NCBI RefSeq assembly: GCF_004341105.1
Contig: NZ_SLZK01000003.1
Location: forward strand, 620,001 to 684,000
Length of the DNA stretch: 64,000 nucleotides
Reading direction: 5' to 3'
From: Rhizobium sp. BK418
GTDB lineage: Bacteria; Pseudomonadota; Alphaproteobacteria; Rhizobiales; Rhizobiaceae
Below are positions 30,536-40,633 of this stretch, piece after piece. A program made the position numbers and the translations under genes. Position 1 is the stretch's first letter, and each line of letters begins with the position of its first letter. The notes beneath the pieces are model-generated. The model made no database searches. It was not told the origin of the DNA and was given only the letters and a program-made list of their open reading frames with translations.

Positions 30536-30978
30536 ATGAGACTTTTTCATTTCAGCGATAATCCCGCCATTGCCGTCCTGTTCGCATTCCGTCCGAACGC
30601 CCCCGGGTCGGGAATGGCTGAACGGGCCGCTCGTCTGGGCGATCGATGACATCCACGACTTCATGTATCTCTTCCCGCGCGATTGCCCGCGCATCCTTGT
30701 TTGGGCAAAACCGGAGACATCGCAGGAGGATCGCCGCCGGCTCGGGGACTGGCGCGGGTTTCGCCTATATCGAGCGTGCTTGATTGGAGCGACTGCGGGC
30801 CGAGACCATCCACCGCTATGAGATGCCGACGGAATGTTTCGAGGATCTGCAGGACGCGTGAATGTGGGTGTCGCGAAGGAATGTCGTACCACTAGCGCTC
30901 ACGGCTCTGTTTGAGCTCGACCGAGAATTTGCCTCACGCGGTATCGAGCTTAAGGCGTCGACAGTCTTACGCCGGTGA
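30536..30978 (+). pseudogene. degenerate DUF6886-like gene, two frameshifts and two nonsense codons
   Basis: Three pieces of one protein can be read in succession. MRLFHFSDNPAIAV starts at ATG 30536. It shifts by +1 in a run of five C at 30600-30604 into GREWLNGPLVWAIDDIHDF and YLFPRDCPRILVWAKPE. A second shift near 30731-30742 leads to GSGTGAGFAYIERA, then TGA at 30781, LERLRAETIHRYEMPTECF, TGA at 30859, and MWVSRRNVVPLALTAL to a normal stop at 30976. The order resembles a family I recall as DUF6886 (function unknown), though the name is from memory. The first TGA is where a Trp would be expected. Confidence 0.8.
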
Positions 30979-31109
30979 AGGCCCTGCAGCATACGACATT
31001 ACATGTGAGCGCCATCAGACTCCGCAACGCCCGGCCATAAATTCAAAACGTCGGTACTATTTCAATCGCCGAATTTTGCTCTAAAACCATTGCAGATTCT
31101 CTGGAGTGA

Positions 31110-33272
<2,163 letters not shown>

Positions 33273-33331
33273 GGGAGCCTTGCGCTAGACATCGCGTTTC
33301 TGTTTTTTTCGACAGCTTGCCTTTCACTCGG

Positions 33332-33416
33332 CGTCATATCAGGGCTTGTCCCGAGCATCTGCCACGTATCAATATACAAATGGCAGCAGATCCTCGGGAC
33401 AAGCCCTGATATGACG
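33332..33416. repeat. large intergenic palindrome of rhizobial type
   Basis: Two perfect 24-bp inverted arms (33332-33355 and 33393-33416, core TATCAGGGCTTGTCCCGAG) flank 37 nt that hold a second imperfect pair (ATCTGCCA / TGGCAGCAGAT). The element lies between ligA and the convergent GNAT gene. It resembles the dispersed intergenic palindromes of Rhizobium (RIME-like families). Copies elsewhere in the genome cannot be checked here. It could act as a bidirectional terminator. Confidence 0.7.
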
Positions 33417-33427
33417 GAGGAGAGATT

Positions 33428-33958
33428 TCATGCCCTCAGTCGCGCCATCGTGTAGGCGTCCACATATTGCCCGTCGCGATAGCCGTAGGACCTGAACAGG
33501 CCTTCCTTCTCGAAGCCGAATTTCTCGTAGAGGCGGATGGCTGCGTCATTGTCCGTGTAGACGGTCAGTTCCATGCGCTTGATGTCGTGCCAATTATCGG
33601 CGGCGTCAAGCATGGCGGCCAACAGGAAGGTTCCGATGCCGCGGCCGGTGAAATCGTCGTGTACACCCATGCCGAGATTTGCGGCATGCTGGCGCCGTCC
33701 TTCGAAGCGGGTCATGCCGCCATTGGCGACAAGCTTGCCGTCGAGTTCGACGACGAGATTGAGCGCTTCGGGCGAGGGGTTTTCCATGCGCTTGCGCACC
33801 GTGTCGATGCTTTGAAAGGGCGGCCGCAGCGTGCCGGCGCGGTAGCCCGGCAGGTTCATCAGCTCGGTGACGGCTTCGGCATCGCTCATACGCAAGGCGC
33901 GAACGGTGAGCCCCTGCAAAGAAGGCTTTTCGGGTGGGGTATCCTGATTGGCTGGCAT
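33428..33958 (-). CDS. GNAT-family N-acetyltransferase
   Basis: The 176-residue protein has the GNAT fold with acetyl-CoA motif A (GMGVHDDFTGRGIGTFLLAAML, where GRGIG is the pyrophosphate loop) and motif B (NDAAIRLYEKFGFEKEGLFR). The C-terminus DGQYVDAYTMARL resembles the RimJ/SpeG/YhhY-like group that acetylates amino acids or small amines; the substrate is unknown. The start is preceded by AAGGAGAG, which lies in a hairpin. It is convergent to ligA and divergent from the exonuclease gene. Confidence 0.85.
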   Translation of the reverse strand: MPANQDTPPEKPSLQGLTVRALRMSDAEAVTELMNLPGYRAGTLRPPFQSIDTVRKRMENPSPEALNLVVELDGKLVANGGMTRFEGRRQHAANLGMGVHDDFTGRGIGTFLLAAMLDAADNWHDIKRMELTVYTDNDAAIRLYEKFGFEKEGLFRSYGYRDGQYVDAYTMARLRA

Positions 33959-33960
33959 TA

Positions 33961-33989
33961 CGCTCTCCTTGTGTTTCTAGAGGAGAGCG
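33961..33989 (-). promoter_or_regulatory. hairpin that covers the Shine-Dalgarno of the GNAT gene
   Basis: On the minus-strand mRNA, CGCTCTCCT (33989-33981) pairs perfectly with AGGAGAGCG (33969-33961), with an 11-nt loop. The second arm contains the ribosome binding site just before TAATG, so the fold could limit translation. Confidence 0.55.
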
Positions 33990-34226
33990 GAGTTCCGAAA
34001 CCCTGCTTTCCTCGGCAGGGTTGTCGGGATGATCGGACTGCTAGTGACGCACCATCGCTCCCGCGTACCCTGCAAGGGTCGTGGCAATAAGATGCATATT
34101 GTGGTTCACAGAGCTGATCATGGGTGGAAGTTTCGCCATTCGCGTGCAGATGTCAACAGGCCAGAATTTGCCTTCGGATGCGGCTATCTTTATTCCGGTA
34201 AGGGTAGACGATTCGGATATTTGCCC

Positions 34227-34817
34227 GTGAAGACAATCGCGATCGATTTCGAGACAGCCAACGAACAGCGCGGCAGCGCCTGTTCGGTCGGTCTTGCCTG
34301 GATCGAGGACGGCCGGGTGACGCGGGTGGAGGAGCGGCTGATCCGGCCGCGCGATATGCGCTTCTCCGGCATGAATATCGCGATCCACGGTATTCGCCCC
34401 GAGCATGTGGAGGATGCGCCGGAATTTCCCGAGGTCATGGACGAGTTCCATGAGGACTTCCGGGGCGCGACGATGATCGCCCATAATGCCGCCTTCGACT
34501 TCAGCGTCTGGCGGGCGAGCCTCGATCTCTATCGGCAGTCCTATCCGGAGCTCACCTATCTCTGCAGCCTGAAAATGGCGCAACGCATCTGGCCGCACTT
34601 CCTGTCGCACCGGCTGAACCTGATTGCCGAGCATCTCGGCCTGCGTTTCCTCCATCACAATGCGGCCGAAGACGCCGCCGTCTGTGCCTCAGCGGCAATC
34701 GAGATGGCGAGGGCGGTCAAGGCTGCAACGGTCGCCGCCATTCCTGATGTCATCGGCATGAAGCCAGGCAGGTTGACACCAAGCGGCTACGAGCCTTGCA
34801 CCTGCCGCAAAGCCTGA
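34227..34817 (+). CDS. DEDDh 3'-5' exonuclease (DnaQ-like)
   Basis: The roughly 196-residue protein has the DEDDh exonuclease fold. Exo I is AIDFETAN (DxE), Exo II is MIAHNAAFDFSVW, and Exo III is FLHHNAAEDAAVCA with His and Asp in the HxAxxD arrangement. The family includes the DNA polymerase III epsilon-like exonucleases used in proofreading or repair. A GTG start at 34227 fits the family N-terminus (VKTIAIDFETAN). A TTG at 34221 is a possible alternative. No polymerase-contact motif is recognised. It is divergent from the GNAT gene. Confidence 0.85.
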   Translation: MKTIAIDFETANEQRGSACSVGLAWIEDGRVTRVEERLIRPRDMRFSGMNIAIHGIRPEHVEDAPEFPEVMDEFHEDFRGATMIAHNAAFDFSVWRASLDLYRQSYPELTYLCSLKMAQRIWPHFLSHRLNLIAEHLGLRFLHHNAAEDAAVCASAAIEMARAVKAATVAAIPDVIGMKPGRLTPSGYEPCTCRKA

Positions 34818-34880
34818 GTCCCGTGTTGTAAAGATCCAGGCCATTCTTATCTTAGCTTCCGGATTAACACGGGAGTTGCC

Positions 34881-35369
34881 ATGTCCACGTTCCGCAATCT
34901 TTTTCTTGGCTCAGCATTCCTTGCCGCATCCGCAGGCGTGACATCAGCGGAGGTCGTCGGCAAGGTCGGGGTCGACTGGATCGGGAATGACATCATCGTC
35001 GAGGCGGTATCGGACCCCGAGGTGAAAGGCATCACCTGCCATGTCACCTATTTCGACCGCAGCCTGATCGACCGCTTCAAGAACGGCAACTGGTTCGAAG
35101 ATCCTTCCAACAACTCCATCGCCTGCCGCCAGACGGGGCCGATCGAGATCGGCAATATTGATATGTCCAAGGATGGCAGCGAAGTGTTCCGGCAGGGCAT
35201 GTCGCTGATCTGGAAGGTGCTTGCGGTCAACCGCATCTACGACAAGACCAACAATACGCTGATCTATCTCGCCCATTCGCGGCAGGTGACGGATGGTTCG
35301 GCGAAGATGTCGATTTCGACCATTCCGCTCTATGGGCAGGATGTGGTGTGGAAAAATGGGAAGCCTTGA
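34881..35369 (+). CDS. creA: CreA family protein
   Basis: The 162-residue protein has a signal peptide (FLGSAFLAASAGVTSAEV) and a CreA domain (VGKVGVDWIGNDIIVEAV, then DPEVKGITCHVT). A SVACRQTGPI-like SIACRQTGPI and a conserved C-terminal IPLYGQDVVW follow. The function of the periplasmic CreA family is unknown despite its link to the cre region of E. coli. The two Cys residues (in GITCHV and SIACRQ) could form a disulfide. It stands alone with 63 nt upstream. Confidence 0.9.
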   Translation: MSTFRNLFLGSAFLAASAGVTSAEVVGKVGVDWIGNDIIVEAVSDPEVKGITCHVTYFDRSLIDRFKNGNWFEDPSNNSIACRQTGPIEIGNIDMSKDGSEVFRQGMSLIWKVLAVNRIYDKTNNTLIYLAHSRQVTDGSAKMSISTIPLYGQDVVWKNGKP

Positions 35370-35458
35370 GGGCTTTTGAGCCGTGATGAAGCCCCCCAAA
35401 CCCAGCCGATCCTGCTCTCGACATCTTCAGCGTTTTGAACGGAACGGAGCGTTGCAGC

Positions 35459-35500
35459 GGGTTAGCCCCGCCCCCTTGTGGCGAGGGGTCGGGGAGCGGT
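35459..35500. repeat. GC-rich palindromic repeat-like element
   Basis: Blocks GCCCCGCCCCC and GGCGAGGGGTCGGGG face each other around TTGTG and can form a stem. Similar CCCTCCCC/GGGGAGGG palindromes are common between genes of rhizobia. Function unknown; family assignment is weak. Confidence 0.35.
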
Positions 35501-35536
35501 TTTTACGGTAAGCTTGAAATCATGCCGTCCAAAACG

Positions 35537-35562
35537 AGAAAGGCCCGGACAAGCCGGGCCTC
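35537..35562 (-). terminator. rho-independent terminator of cheW
   Basis: The stem AGGCCCGG / CCGGGCCT (35541-35561) has a 5-nt loop. On the minus strand it is followed by TTCTCGTTTT, 24 nt after the cheW stop. Confidence 0.75.
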
Positions 35563-35585
35563 CACATTCCAGATTTCAAAATCTA

Positions 35586-36053
35586 TCAAGCAGCTTCGCG
35601 CGCCAGTTCGTCGGCGATGACCGTATCGAGGTTGAGGAAGCAGACCATAGTCTTTTCCAGTGCCACGATGCCGCGGCAGAAGGCGCGCTGGGCTTCCGGG
35701 ATGATTTCTGGCGGCGGCTGCAGGTCTTCGCTCTTGATGGTCATCATGTCCGAGACCTGTTCGACCAGCAGGCCGACCAACTTGCCGGCGATGTCGGTAA
35801 CGATGATGGCGGAACGCTCGGATGGTTCCGTCATCTTCATGCCGAGGCGGCAGGCCATGTCGATGACCGGGATCACGGCGCCGCGCAGGTTGATGAGGCC
35901 GAGGACGTAGGGCGGGGTATGCGGCATCGGGGTTACCGGCGCCCAGCCGCGGATTTCGCGGATCGCCATGATATCGATGCAGAACTCCTGGTCGCCCAGG
36001 TGGAACGAGACGATTTCGAGGTAGGCGCCCGACTGCTTGATGGCGTTGCTCAT
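35586..36053 (-). CDS. cheW: chemotaxis coupling protein CheW
   Basis: CheW couples chemoreceptors to the histidine kinase CheA. The 155-residue protein has the CheW beta-barrel pattern: IVSFHLGDQEFCIDIMAIREI, then YVLGLINLRGAVIPVIDM with the NLRG signature of receptor and kinase contacts. VGLLVEQVSDMM follows. It begins 2 nt after the mcp stop on the same strand, so receptor and coupler form a small operon outside any main chemotaxis cluster. CheA must be encoded elsewhere. Confidence 0.95.
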   Translation of the reverse strand: MSNAIKQSGAYLEIVSFHLGDQEFCIDIMAIREIRGWAPVTPMPHTPPYVLGLINLRGAVIPVIDMACRLGMKMTEPSERSAIIVTDIAGKLVGLLVEQVSDMMTIKSEDLQPPPEIIPEAQRAFCRGIVALEKTMVCFLNLDTVIADELAREAA

Positions 36054-36055
36054 GA

Positions 36056-38023
36056 TCAGAATTCTTCCCAGTTGTCTCCGGCCGGAGAGGAGGCGATTGT
36101 CCTGGCGGCAGTGCCGCCCGTGAATGCGCCCGCGACCTTGCCAATCAGGCTTCGTGCGGGTGAGGGTTTCGGATGCGAGGCTGCGGAGGCTTCTCGCGGC
36201 GTTGGACGGGCGCTCATGCCCTCGCCGATATTGAACTGCCGAACCAGTTTCGTCAGGCTTTCTGCGTCCGTTGCGAGAGTGTGGCTGGCGGCGTTCGTTT
36301 CTTCCACCATGGCCGCATTCTTCTGCGTCACCTGATCCATCTGGCTGATGGCTGTATTGATCTCGTTCAGTCCAACCGATTGTTCGCGCGCAGAGGTTAC
36401 GATTGATTTAACATGGCCATCGATGCGCAGAACATCCTCGCCTATCTGACGCAAAGCCTCGCCGGCTGCCGTCACCAATTCACCACCAGTCTTTACTTCG
36501 GCGCCGGATTTGCTGATCAAGGCCTTGATATCCTTGGCTGCTCCGGCCGCGCGGCCAGCGAGTTCGCGCACTTCCTGGGCGACGACCGCAAAGCCCTTGC
36601 CGGCTTCGCCCGCACGCGCTGCTTCGACGCCAGCGTTCAGCGCCAAGAGATTCGTCTGGAAAGCGATCTCATCGATGACGTTGATGATGGTGCCGATCTC
36701 GCGGGAGGCGTTTTCGATTCGCTCCATCGCGGCCATCGCATCGCCGACGATGGCATCGGATTTCTCGGTATTCTGGCGGGTATGAGCGACCATCTGGCCG
36801 ACTTCCTCGGCGCGGCTGGTGGCGTTGCGGACAGTGGAGGTAATTTCGTCCAGAGCCGCTGATGTCTCCTCCAGCGAGGCGGCCTGCTGCTCGGTGCGCT
36901 TGGCAAGGTCGTCGGCGGCGGCACGCATCTGGTGGCTGTTGGCTTGGATCGAGGTGCTGTTCTGGGCAATGTCCTTCATCGCATTGCACAGGCGCATGGC
37001 CGTCTGGTTGAAATCCTGACGCAGCCTTTCCAGCTCTTCGCGGAAGGGCTGGTCGATGCTTGCCGTCAGATCGCCATTGGCAAGGCGGGTGAGACCCTGC
37101 GCAAGCGCCATGACGGCGGCGCTCAGCGCTTCAGCGTCTGCGAGCTTGGCGGCTTCGCGCTCGCGGCGCTCGGCATCGCTGCGCTGGCGGTCGGTTTCGG
37201 TGCGAGCTTCCAGATCGATCTTTTCGATGGCGGCAAGACGGAAGCTCTCGGCAGCACGGGCCATTTCGCCGATCTCATCACCACGTTCCTTGCCGGTGAC
37301 GTTGCTTGTAAGATCGCCGTTCAGAATGCGCAGCATGCTTTCGCGCACGGCGGCGATGCCGCGGCGGATGGAACCGCCGTGGACATATTGCAGCACGGCC
37401 ATGGTGAGAATGGCGATGATGCCGAGAGCGATCTGGATAAGCAGAGAGTTGTGCGAGATTTCATCGGCGTGTTCGACGCGCCGACGGGCGACGTCCGTGC
37501 CATCATTGGCGAATTTGTCGAGGGTTGCAGTGAGCTTGTCACCGGCAGCGTCGATGCGATCGTCGATCTTGTCGAATTCGGCATCCGGCGCACCCTGTTC
37601 GACGAGCGCCTTGAGGTCCACCTGGATGGCTTGGCGAAGTGCGGCGACATCGGCATCGTAGCTCTTCAAGAGATCGCCGGCCTTCAGTTCCTCGGCCAGC
37701 ATGGCCATTTCCTTCGAGCCGCTGGAGAGGGCGGCAACGGAGTCGGCAACGAGCTTCAGGCGGTCGGGCTGGACGGTCTTCTCATCCTTGTCGACGATCG
37801 TGTCCATGGCGGCGAGGACGAGGGTCAGATTGGCAAGGCGCATATCGTTGATGCGATTGACGCTCTGCTGGATCTCGTCAGCGCGGCGCAAGCCGGTGTC
37901 GACCTGCATATTCTCGTACCAACCGATCGCGAGCATCGAGCCGAAACCGATGAATGCCGCACCGCCCAGCGTCCAAAGCCGCTGGCCGACTGAAAGATTC
38001 CTGCGAACCGTCGAATTTGTCAT
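36056..38023 (-). CDS. methyl-accepting chemotaxis protein with C-terminal NWEEF tether
   Basis: The 655-residue receptor has a first transmembrane segment (about residues 15-35, LGGAAFIGFGSMLAIGW). A helical periplasmic sensor of about 160 residues follows, then a second membrane segment (LIQIALGIIAILTMAVL). HAMP-type linkers precede the cytoplasmic signalling domain with its hairpin tip DEIAFQTNLLALNAGVEAAR. The protein ends with NWEEF, matching the pentapeptide that binds CheR/CheB in E. coli Tar/Tsr (NWETF). Start ATG 38023 sits behind GGAGGG; an upstream in-frame ATG at 38083 is less likely. cheW follows. Confidence 0.93.
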   Translation of the reverse strand: MTNSTVRRNLSVGQRLWTLGGAAFIGFGSMLAIGWYENMQVDTGLRRADEIQQSVNRINDMRLANLTLVLAAMDTIVDKDEKTVQPDRLKLVADSVAALSSGSKEMAMLAEELKAGDLLKSYDADVAALRQAIQVDLKALVEQGAPDAEFDKIDDRIDAAGDKLTATLDKFANDGTDVARRRVEHADEISHNSLLIQIALGIIAILTMAVLQYVHGGSIRRGIAAVRESMLRILNGDLTSNVTGKERGDEIGEMARAAESFRLAAIEKIDLEARTETDRQRSDAERREREAAKLADAEALSAAVMALAQGLTRLANGDLTASIDQPFREELERLRQDFNQTAMRLCNAMKDIAQNSTSIQANSHQMRAAADDLAKRTEQQAASLEETSAALDEITSTVRNATSRAEEVGQMVAHTRQNTEKSDAIVGDAMAAMERIENASREIGTIINVIDEIAFQTNLLALNAGVEAARAGEAGKGFAVVAQEVRELAGRAAGAAKDIKALISKSGAEVKTGGELVTAAGEALRQIGEDVLRIDGHVKSIVTSAREQSVGLNEINTAISQMDQVTQKNAAMVEETNAASHTLATDAESLTKLVRQFNIGEGMSARPTPREASAASHPKPSPARSLIGKVAGAFTGGTAARTIASSPAGDNWEEF

Positions 38024-38453
38024 AAAGCCACCCTCCGCCCCAGGCGGTTGCGTTCCCTCGATTTTCAGGCTGATCCGGTTCATGGCCCGGCCGACGTCAT
38101 GTCAGGACAGCGCCGAAGCACTGTGTGCATTACTAAATATAGATATCCGCGCTTAAGCCTTTCCTAACGATGTATTTCTTGGCGTTGCATCGCATCGCTC
38201 GGAGCAAGCCTTTAGAAAAGCGGGCTAATTCCATTTTCCGCGACTTTTTCCGATGGCGGTGGCCGGCATTTGGCGTTCATCAAGCTGGGGCAATTAATCA
38301 CGGGTGAGAAAACGCATTCTTGAATTGCGCACTCGCGATCGCGACTATAATCACCTGATCGAACGGATGGGGCATCCGCGCTTTTGTTTTTACGCAATTC
38401 TGGACGCAAAACGCTCAAGCATTATTGCCGGAATTGCTTGTAGGGATCACGCA
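38024..38453. other. 430-bp divergent intergenic region, mcp / Sco-like gene
   Basis: No gene is supported. A CtrA-like box TTAA-GCCTTTC-CTAAC (38153-38168, one mismatch) lies about 130 nt upstream of the mcp start. The right part is AT-rich near 38400-38450 and must contain the promoter of the Sco gene. An in-frame extension of that gene back to 38304 lacks family similarity. Confidence 0.5.
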
Positions 38454-39056
38454 ATGAAAAATTTCCGTATCGCTGTCTGGATCGCAGTGTTAGCGCTTGC
38501 CGGCGTGCTCGGATGGTTCACGCTGGACCAGAGCCGGACGAGGAACGTAGTGGCCGAGGGGCCTTTCGGCGTGCCGTTCACGCTGGTATCGCAGACGGGG
38601 CAGCCGATCACGGAGCAGGCGCTGCGCGGCAAGCCCACCGCCTTGTTCTTCGGCTTCACACATTGCCCCGAAGTCTGCCCGACGACGCTTTTCGAGCTCA
38701 ACGGCTGGATGGAAAAGGTCGATCCTCAGGGTAACAAGCTGCAGGCCTATTTCGTCACCGTCGATCCCGAGCGCGATACGCCCGAAATCATGAACGAGTA
38801 TGTCTCCAACGTTTCAAAGCGCATAACCGGCATTTCCGGCCCGCCGGACAAGATTGCCGACGTCATCAAGGGCTTCCGCGTCTACGCGAAGAAGGTGCCT
38901 GTCGACGAGAAAAATCCTGATGGGGATTACACGATGGACCACACGGCCTCGGTCTTCCTTCTCGATTCAGCCGGGCGTTTTGCCGGAACGATCTCCTATG
39001 GCGAAAACCCGGATACGGCGATAAAGAAGCTTGAGAATCTCGTCGCCAAGGGATGA
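38454..39056 (+). CDS. SCO1/SenC family copper protein
   Basis: The 200-residue protein has an N-terminal membrane anchor (IAVWIAVLALAGVLGWF) and a thioredoxin-like domain. The copper motif CPEVC is in FGFTHCPEVCPTTLF and the partner His is in DYTMDHTASVFLL. Such proteins deliver copper to the CuA site of cytochrome oxidase or act as thiol-disulfide proteins. ATG 38454 follows AGGGA at 7 nt. It lies upstream of prmA with 59 nt between, so a shared transcript is possible but not shown. Confidence 0.93.
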   Translation: MKNFRIAVWIAVLALAGVLGWFTLDQSRTRNVVAEGPFGVPFTLVSQTGQPITEQALRGKPTALFFGFTHCPEVCPTTLFELNGWMEKVDPQGNKLQAYFVTVDPERDTPEIMNEYVSNVSKRITGISGPPDKIADVIKGFRVYAKKVPVDEKNPDGDYTMDHTASVFLLDSAGRFAGTISYGENPDTAIKKLENLVAKG

Positions 39057-39115
39057 CCGGCCATTAAAGATATTGGAACCGGTCGCGGCCGACGCAACCG
39101 GAAAGATCGCCTATC

Positions 39116-39994
39116 GTGAGTGAAATCCGCCTTTATGTGTCGACGACTGAAAAGCAGGCCGAGGAAATCCTCGATCTCCTGAGCGAGGTCTTCGGCGAAG
39201 AAGATTTTGCCATCGGCACAACCGAGATCGACGAAAAGAACGATGTCTGGGAAGCCTCCGTCTATATGATGGCGGAGGACGAGGTTGATGTGCGCTCGCG
39301 CGTGGCGGCGGCGCTGAAGCAAACGTTTCCCGATGCCGTGCTGTCGCGGGAGGTCATTCCGGATGTGGATTGGGTAGTCAAGTCGCTGGAGGGGCTGAAG
39401 CCCGTCAGGGCAGGGCGCTTCCTCGTGCACGGTTCGCATGATCGCGATAAGGTCCGGATCGGCGATATTGCGATCGAGATCGATGCCGGCCAGGCCTTCG
39501 GTACCGGCCATCACGGCACGACGGCCGGTTGCCTCGAAGTCATCGACCGGGTGCTAAGAGCACGCACGGTGCGCAATGCGCTCGATCTCGGGACGGGCAG
39601 CGGTGTCTTGGCAATTGCCGTGCGCAAGCTACGCAATATTCCGATCCTGGCGACCGATATCGACCCGATCGCCATTCGCGTCGCAGCCGAAAACGTGCGC
39701 CGCAATGGCATTGCCACCGGCATCGCCACGGTAACGGCACCGGGCTTCCACTCTACCGCTTTTTCCGAGCATGGGCCATTCGACCTTATCATCGCCAACA
39801 TCCTGGCGCGGCCACTGATCAAGATGGCGCCGCAGCTTGTGACCAATCTGGCGCCGGGCGGATCAGTGATCCTCTCCGGCATTCTGGCCGCGCAGCGCTG
39901 GAAGGTACTCGCCGCGTATAATGGTGCGAAGCTGCGCCATGTGCGCACGATCTGGCGCAATGGCTGGGTGACGATCCACCTCGACCGTCCGTAA
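39116..39994 (+). CDS. prmA: ribosomal protein L11 methyltransferase PrmA
   Basis: PrmA trimethylates ribosomal protein L11 using SAM. The 292-residue protein has an acidic N-terminal substrate domain (about residues 1-100). A class I methyltransferase fold follows with the SAM loop ALDLGTGSGVLAIAV, acidic motif ATDIDPIAIRVAAENV, and catalytic-type IIANILARPL. FGTGHHGTTAGCLEVID is the family linker motif. The start is GTG 39116. Confidence 0.95.
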   Translation: MSEIRLYVSTTEKQAEEILDLLSEVFGEEDFAIGTTEIDEKNDVWEASVYMMAEDEVDVRSRVAAALKQTFPDAVLSREVIPDVDWVVKSLEGLKPVRAGRFLVHGSHDRDKVRIGDIAIEIDAGQAFGTGHHGTTAGCLEVIDRVLRARTVRNALDLGTGSGVLAIAVRKLRNIPILATDIDPIAIRVAAENVRRNGIATGIATVTAPGFHSTAFSEHGPFDLIIANILARPLIKMAPQLVTNLAPGGSVILSGILAAQRWKVLAAYNGAKLRHVRTIWRNGWVTIHLDRP

Positions 39995-40030
39995 TTTTCC
40001 CAGGCTACAGATAAGGAAAAGGGATACAGG

Positions 40031-40062
40031 CAAGAAAAAAGGCGGTGCCAATGGCACCGCCC
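40031..40062 (-). terminator. rho-independent terminator of the 57-aa gene
   Basis: The perfect 9-bp stem GGCGGTGCC / GGCACCGCC (40041-40061) has a 3-nt loop and is followed on the minus strand by TTTTTTCTTG. It lies about 120 nt past the stop of the small minus-strand gene, and may also stop prmA transcription. Confidence 0.85.
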
Positions 40063-40182
40063 TTGGACCGGCGTTTAATTCCGGTCATGCCCGCGAGCCG
40101 AAGGAGGAGGTGCTCAAGCGGGCTCTACTTCATTCCGATAGGCCGGTCCGGTGGAGGGAGGAGGAGCGGACAGGCTTTAAGC

Positions 40183-40356
40183 TCAGAATGCGTAGCTCGG
40201 TGCGCCCTTGTGGCGCGTGGAACGCTGGCCGGCTGCGAGCACCTTGAGGCTGTCCTCATTCTGCGGGCGGCGGGCGCCGATGACATGACGCACAGTCTGG
40301 CGTTCGCCAGCCTGTACCGGGCTGCTGTAAGCGAAGCGCGAGAGAGAGGCGGTCAT
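40183..40356 (-). CDS. uncharacterised 57-residue basic protein
   Basis: A small open frame on the minus strand encodes MTASLSRFAYSSPVQAGE, then RQTVRHVIGARRPQNED, and ends APSYAF. It has a good Shine-Dalgarno (AAAGGA, 8 nt before ATG). Downstream, after about 120 nt, a strong minus-strand terminator lies at 40031-40062. The protein is rich in Arg, Ala and Ser without membrane segments, so it may bind nucleic acid or a partner; that is inference. It is divergent from the aminopeptidase gene. I do not recognise a family. Confidence 0.65.
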   Translation of the reverse strand: MTASLSRFAYSSPVQAGERQTVRHVIGARRPQNEDSLKVLAAGQRSTRHKGAPSYAF

Positions 40357-40633
40357 TTCAAAAAATCCTTTGTTAATGGCTCGTCGTGAACCGTTCGATG
40401 CGCCCTATATAGCTATTCCGGCATGCAGCGGCAGAGGGTTTGTTTCATTGCAGCCATGCGTGCAATGCATGAAGCGTGCCAGTTTCCCACATCGAGACAT
40501 ATTCCTGCCAAATTATTGGGCTGCTGGAGCCTTCCAGACGCTTCGCGTCGCTTTTTCTCCCCAATGACTGAAATTTCGCTAACATGGCCGCTATCCCATT
40601 AACCGGATTCGTTTCCTCATTCGGGTTTCCAGC

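Noticed and set aside
30781..30861. In-frame TGA codons as selenocysteine or recoding sites
   Set aside because: Two frameshifts in the same gene and no SECIS-like hairpin favour simple decay.
33999..34022. Hairpin AACCCTGC / GCAGGGTT as a terminator
   Set aside because: No T run follows on either strand; role unclear.
40045..40389. Plus-strand open frame over the small minus-strand gene
   Set aside because: It has no RBS, crosses the terminator and reads as a shadow of the minus-strand gene.
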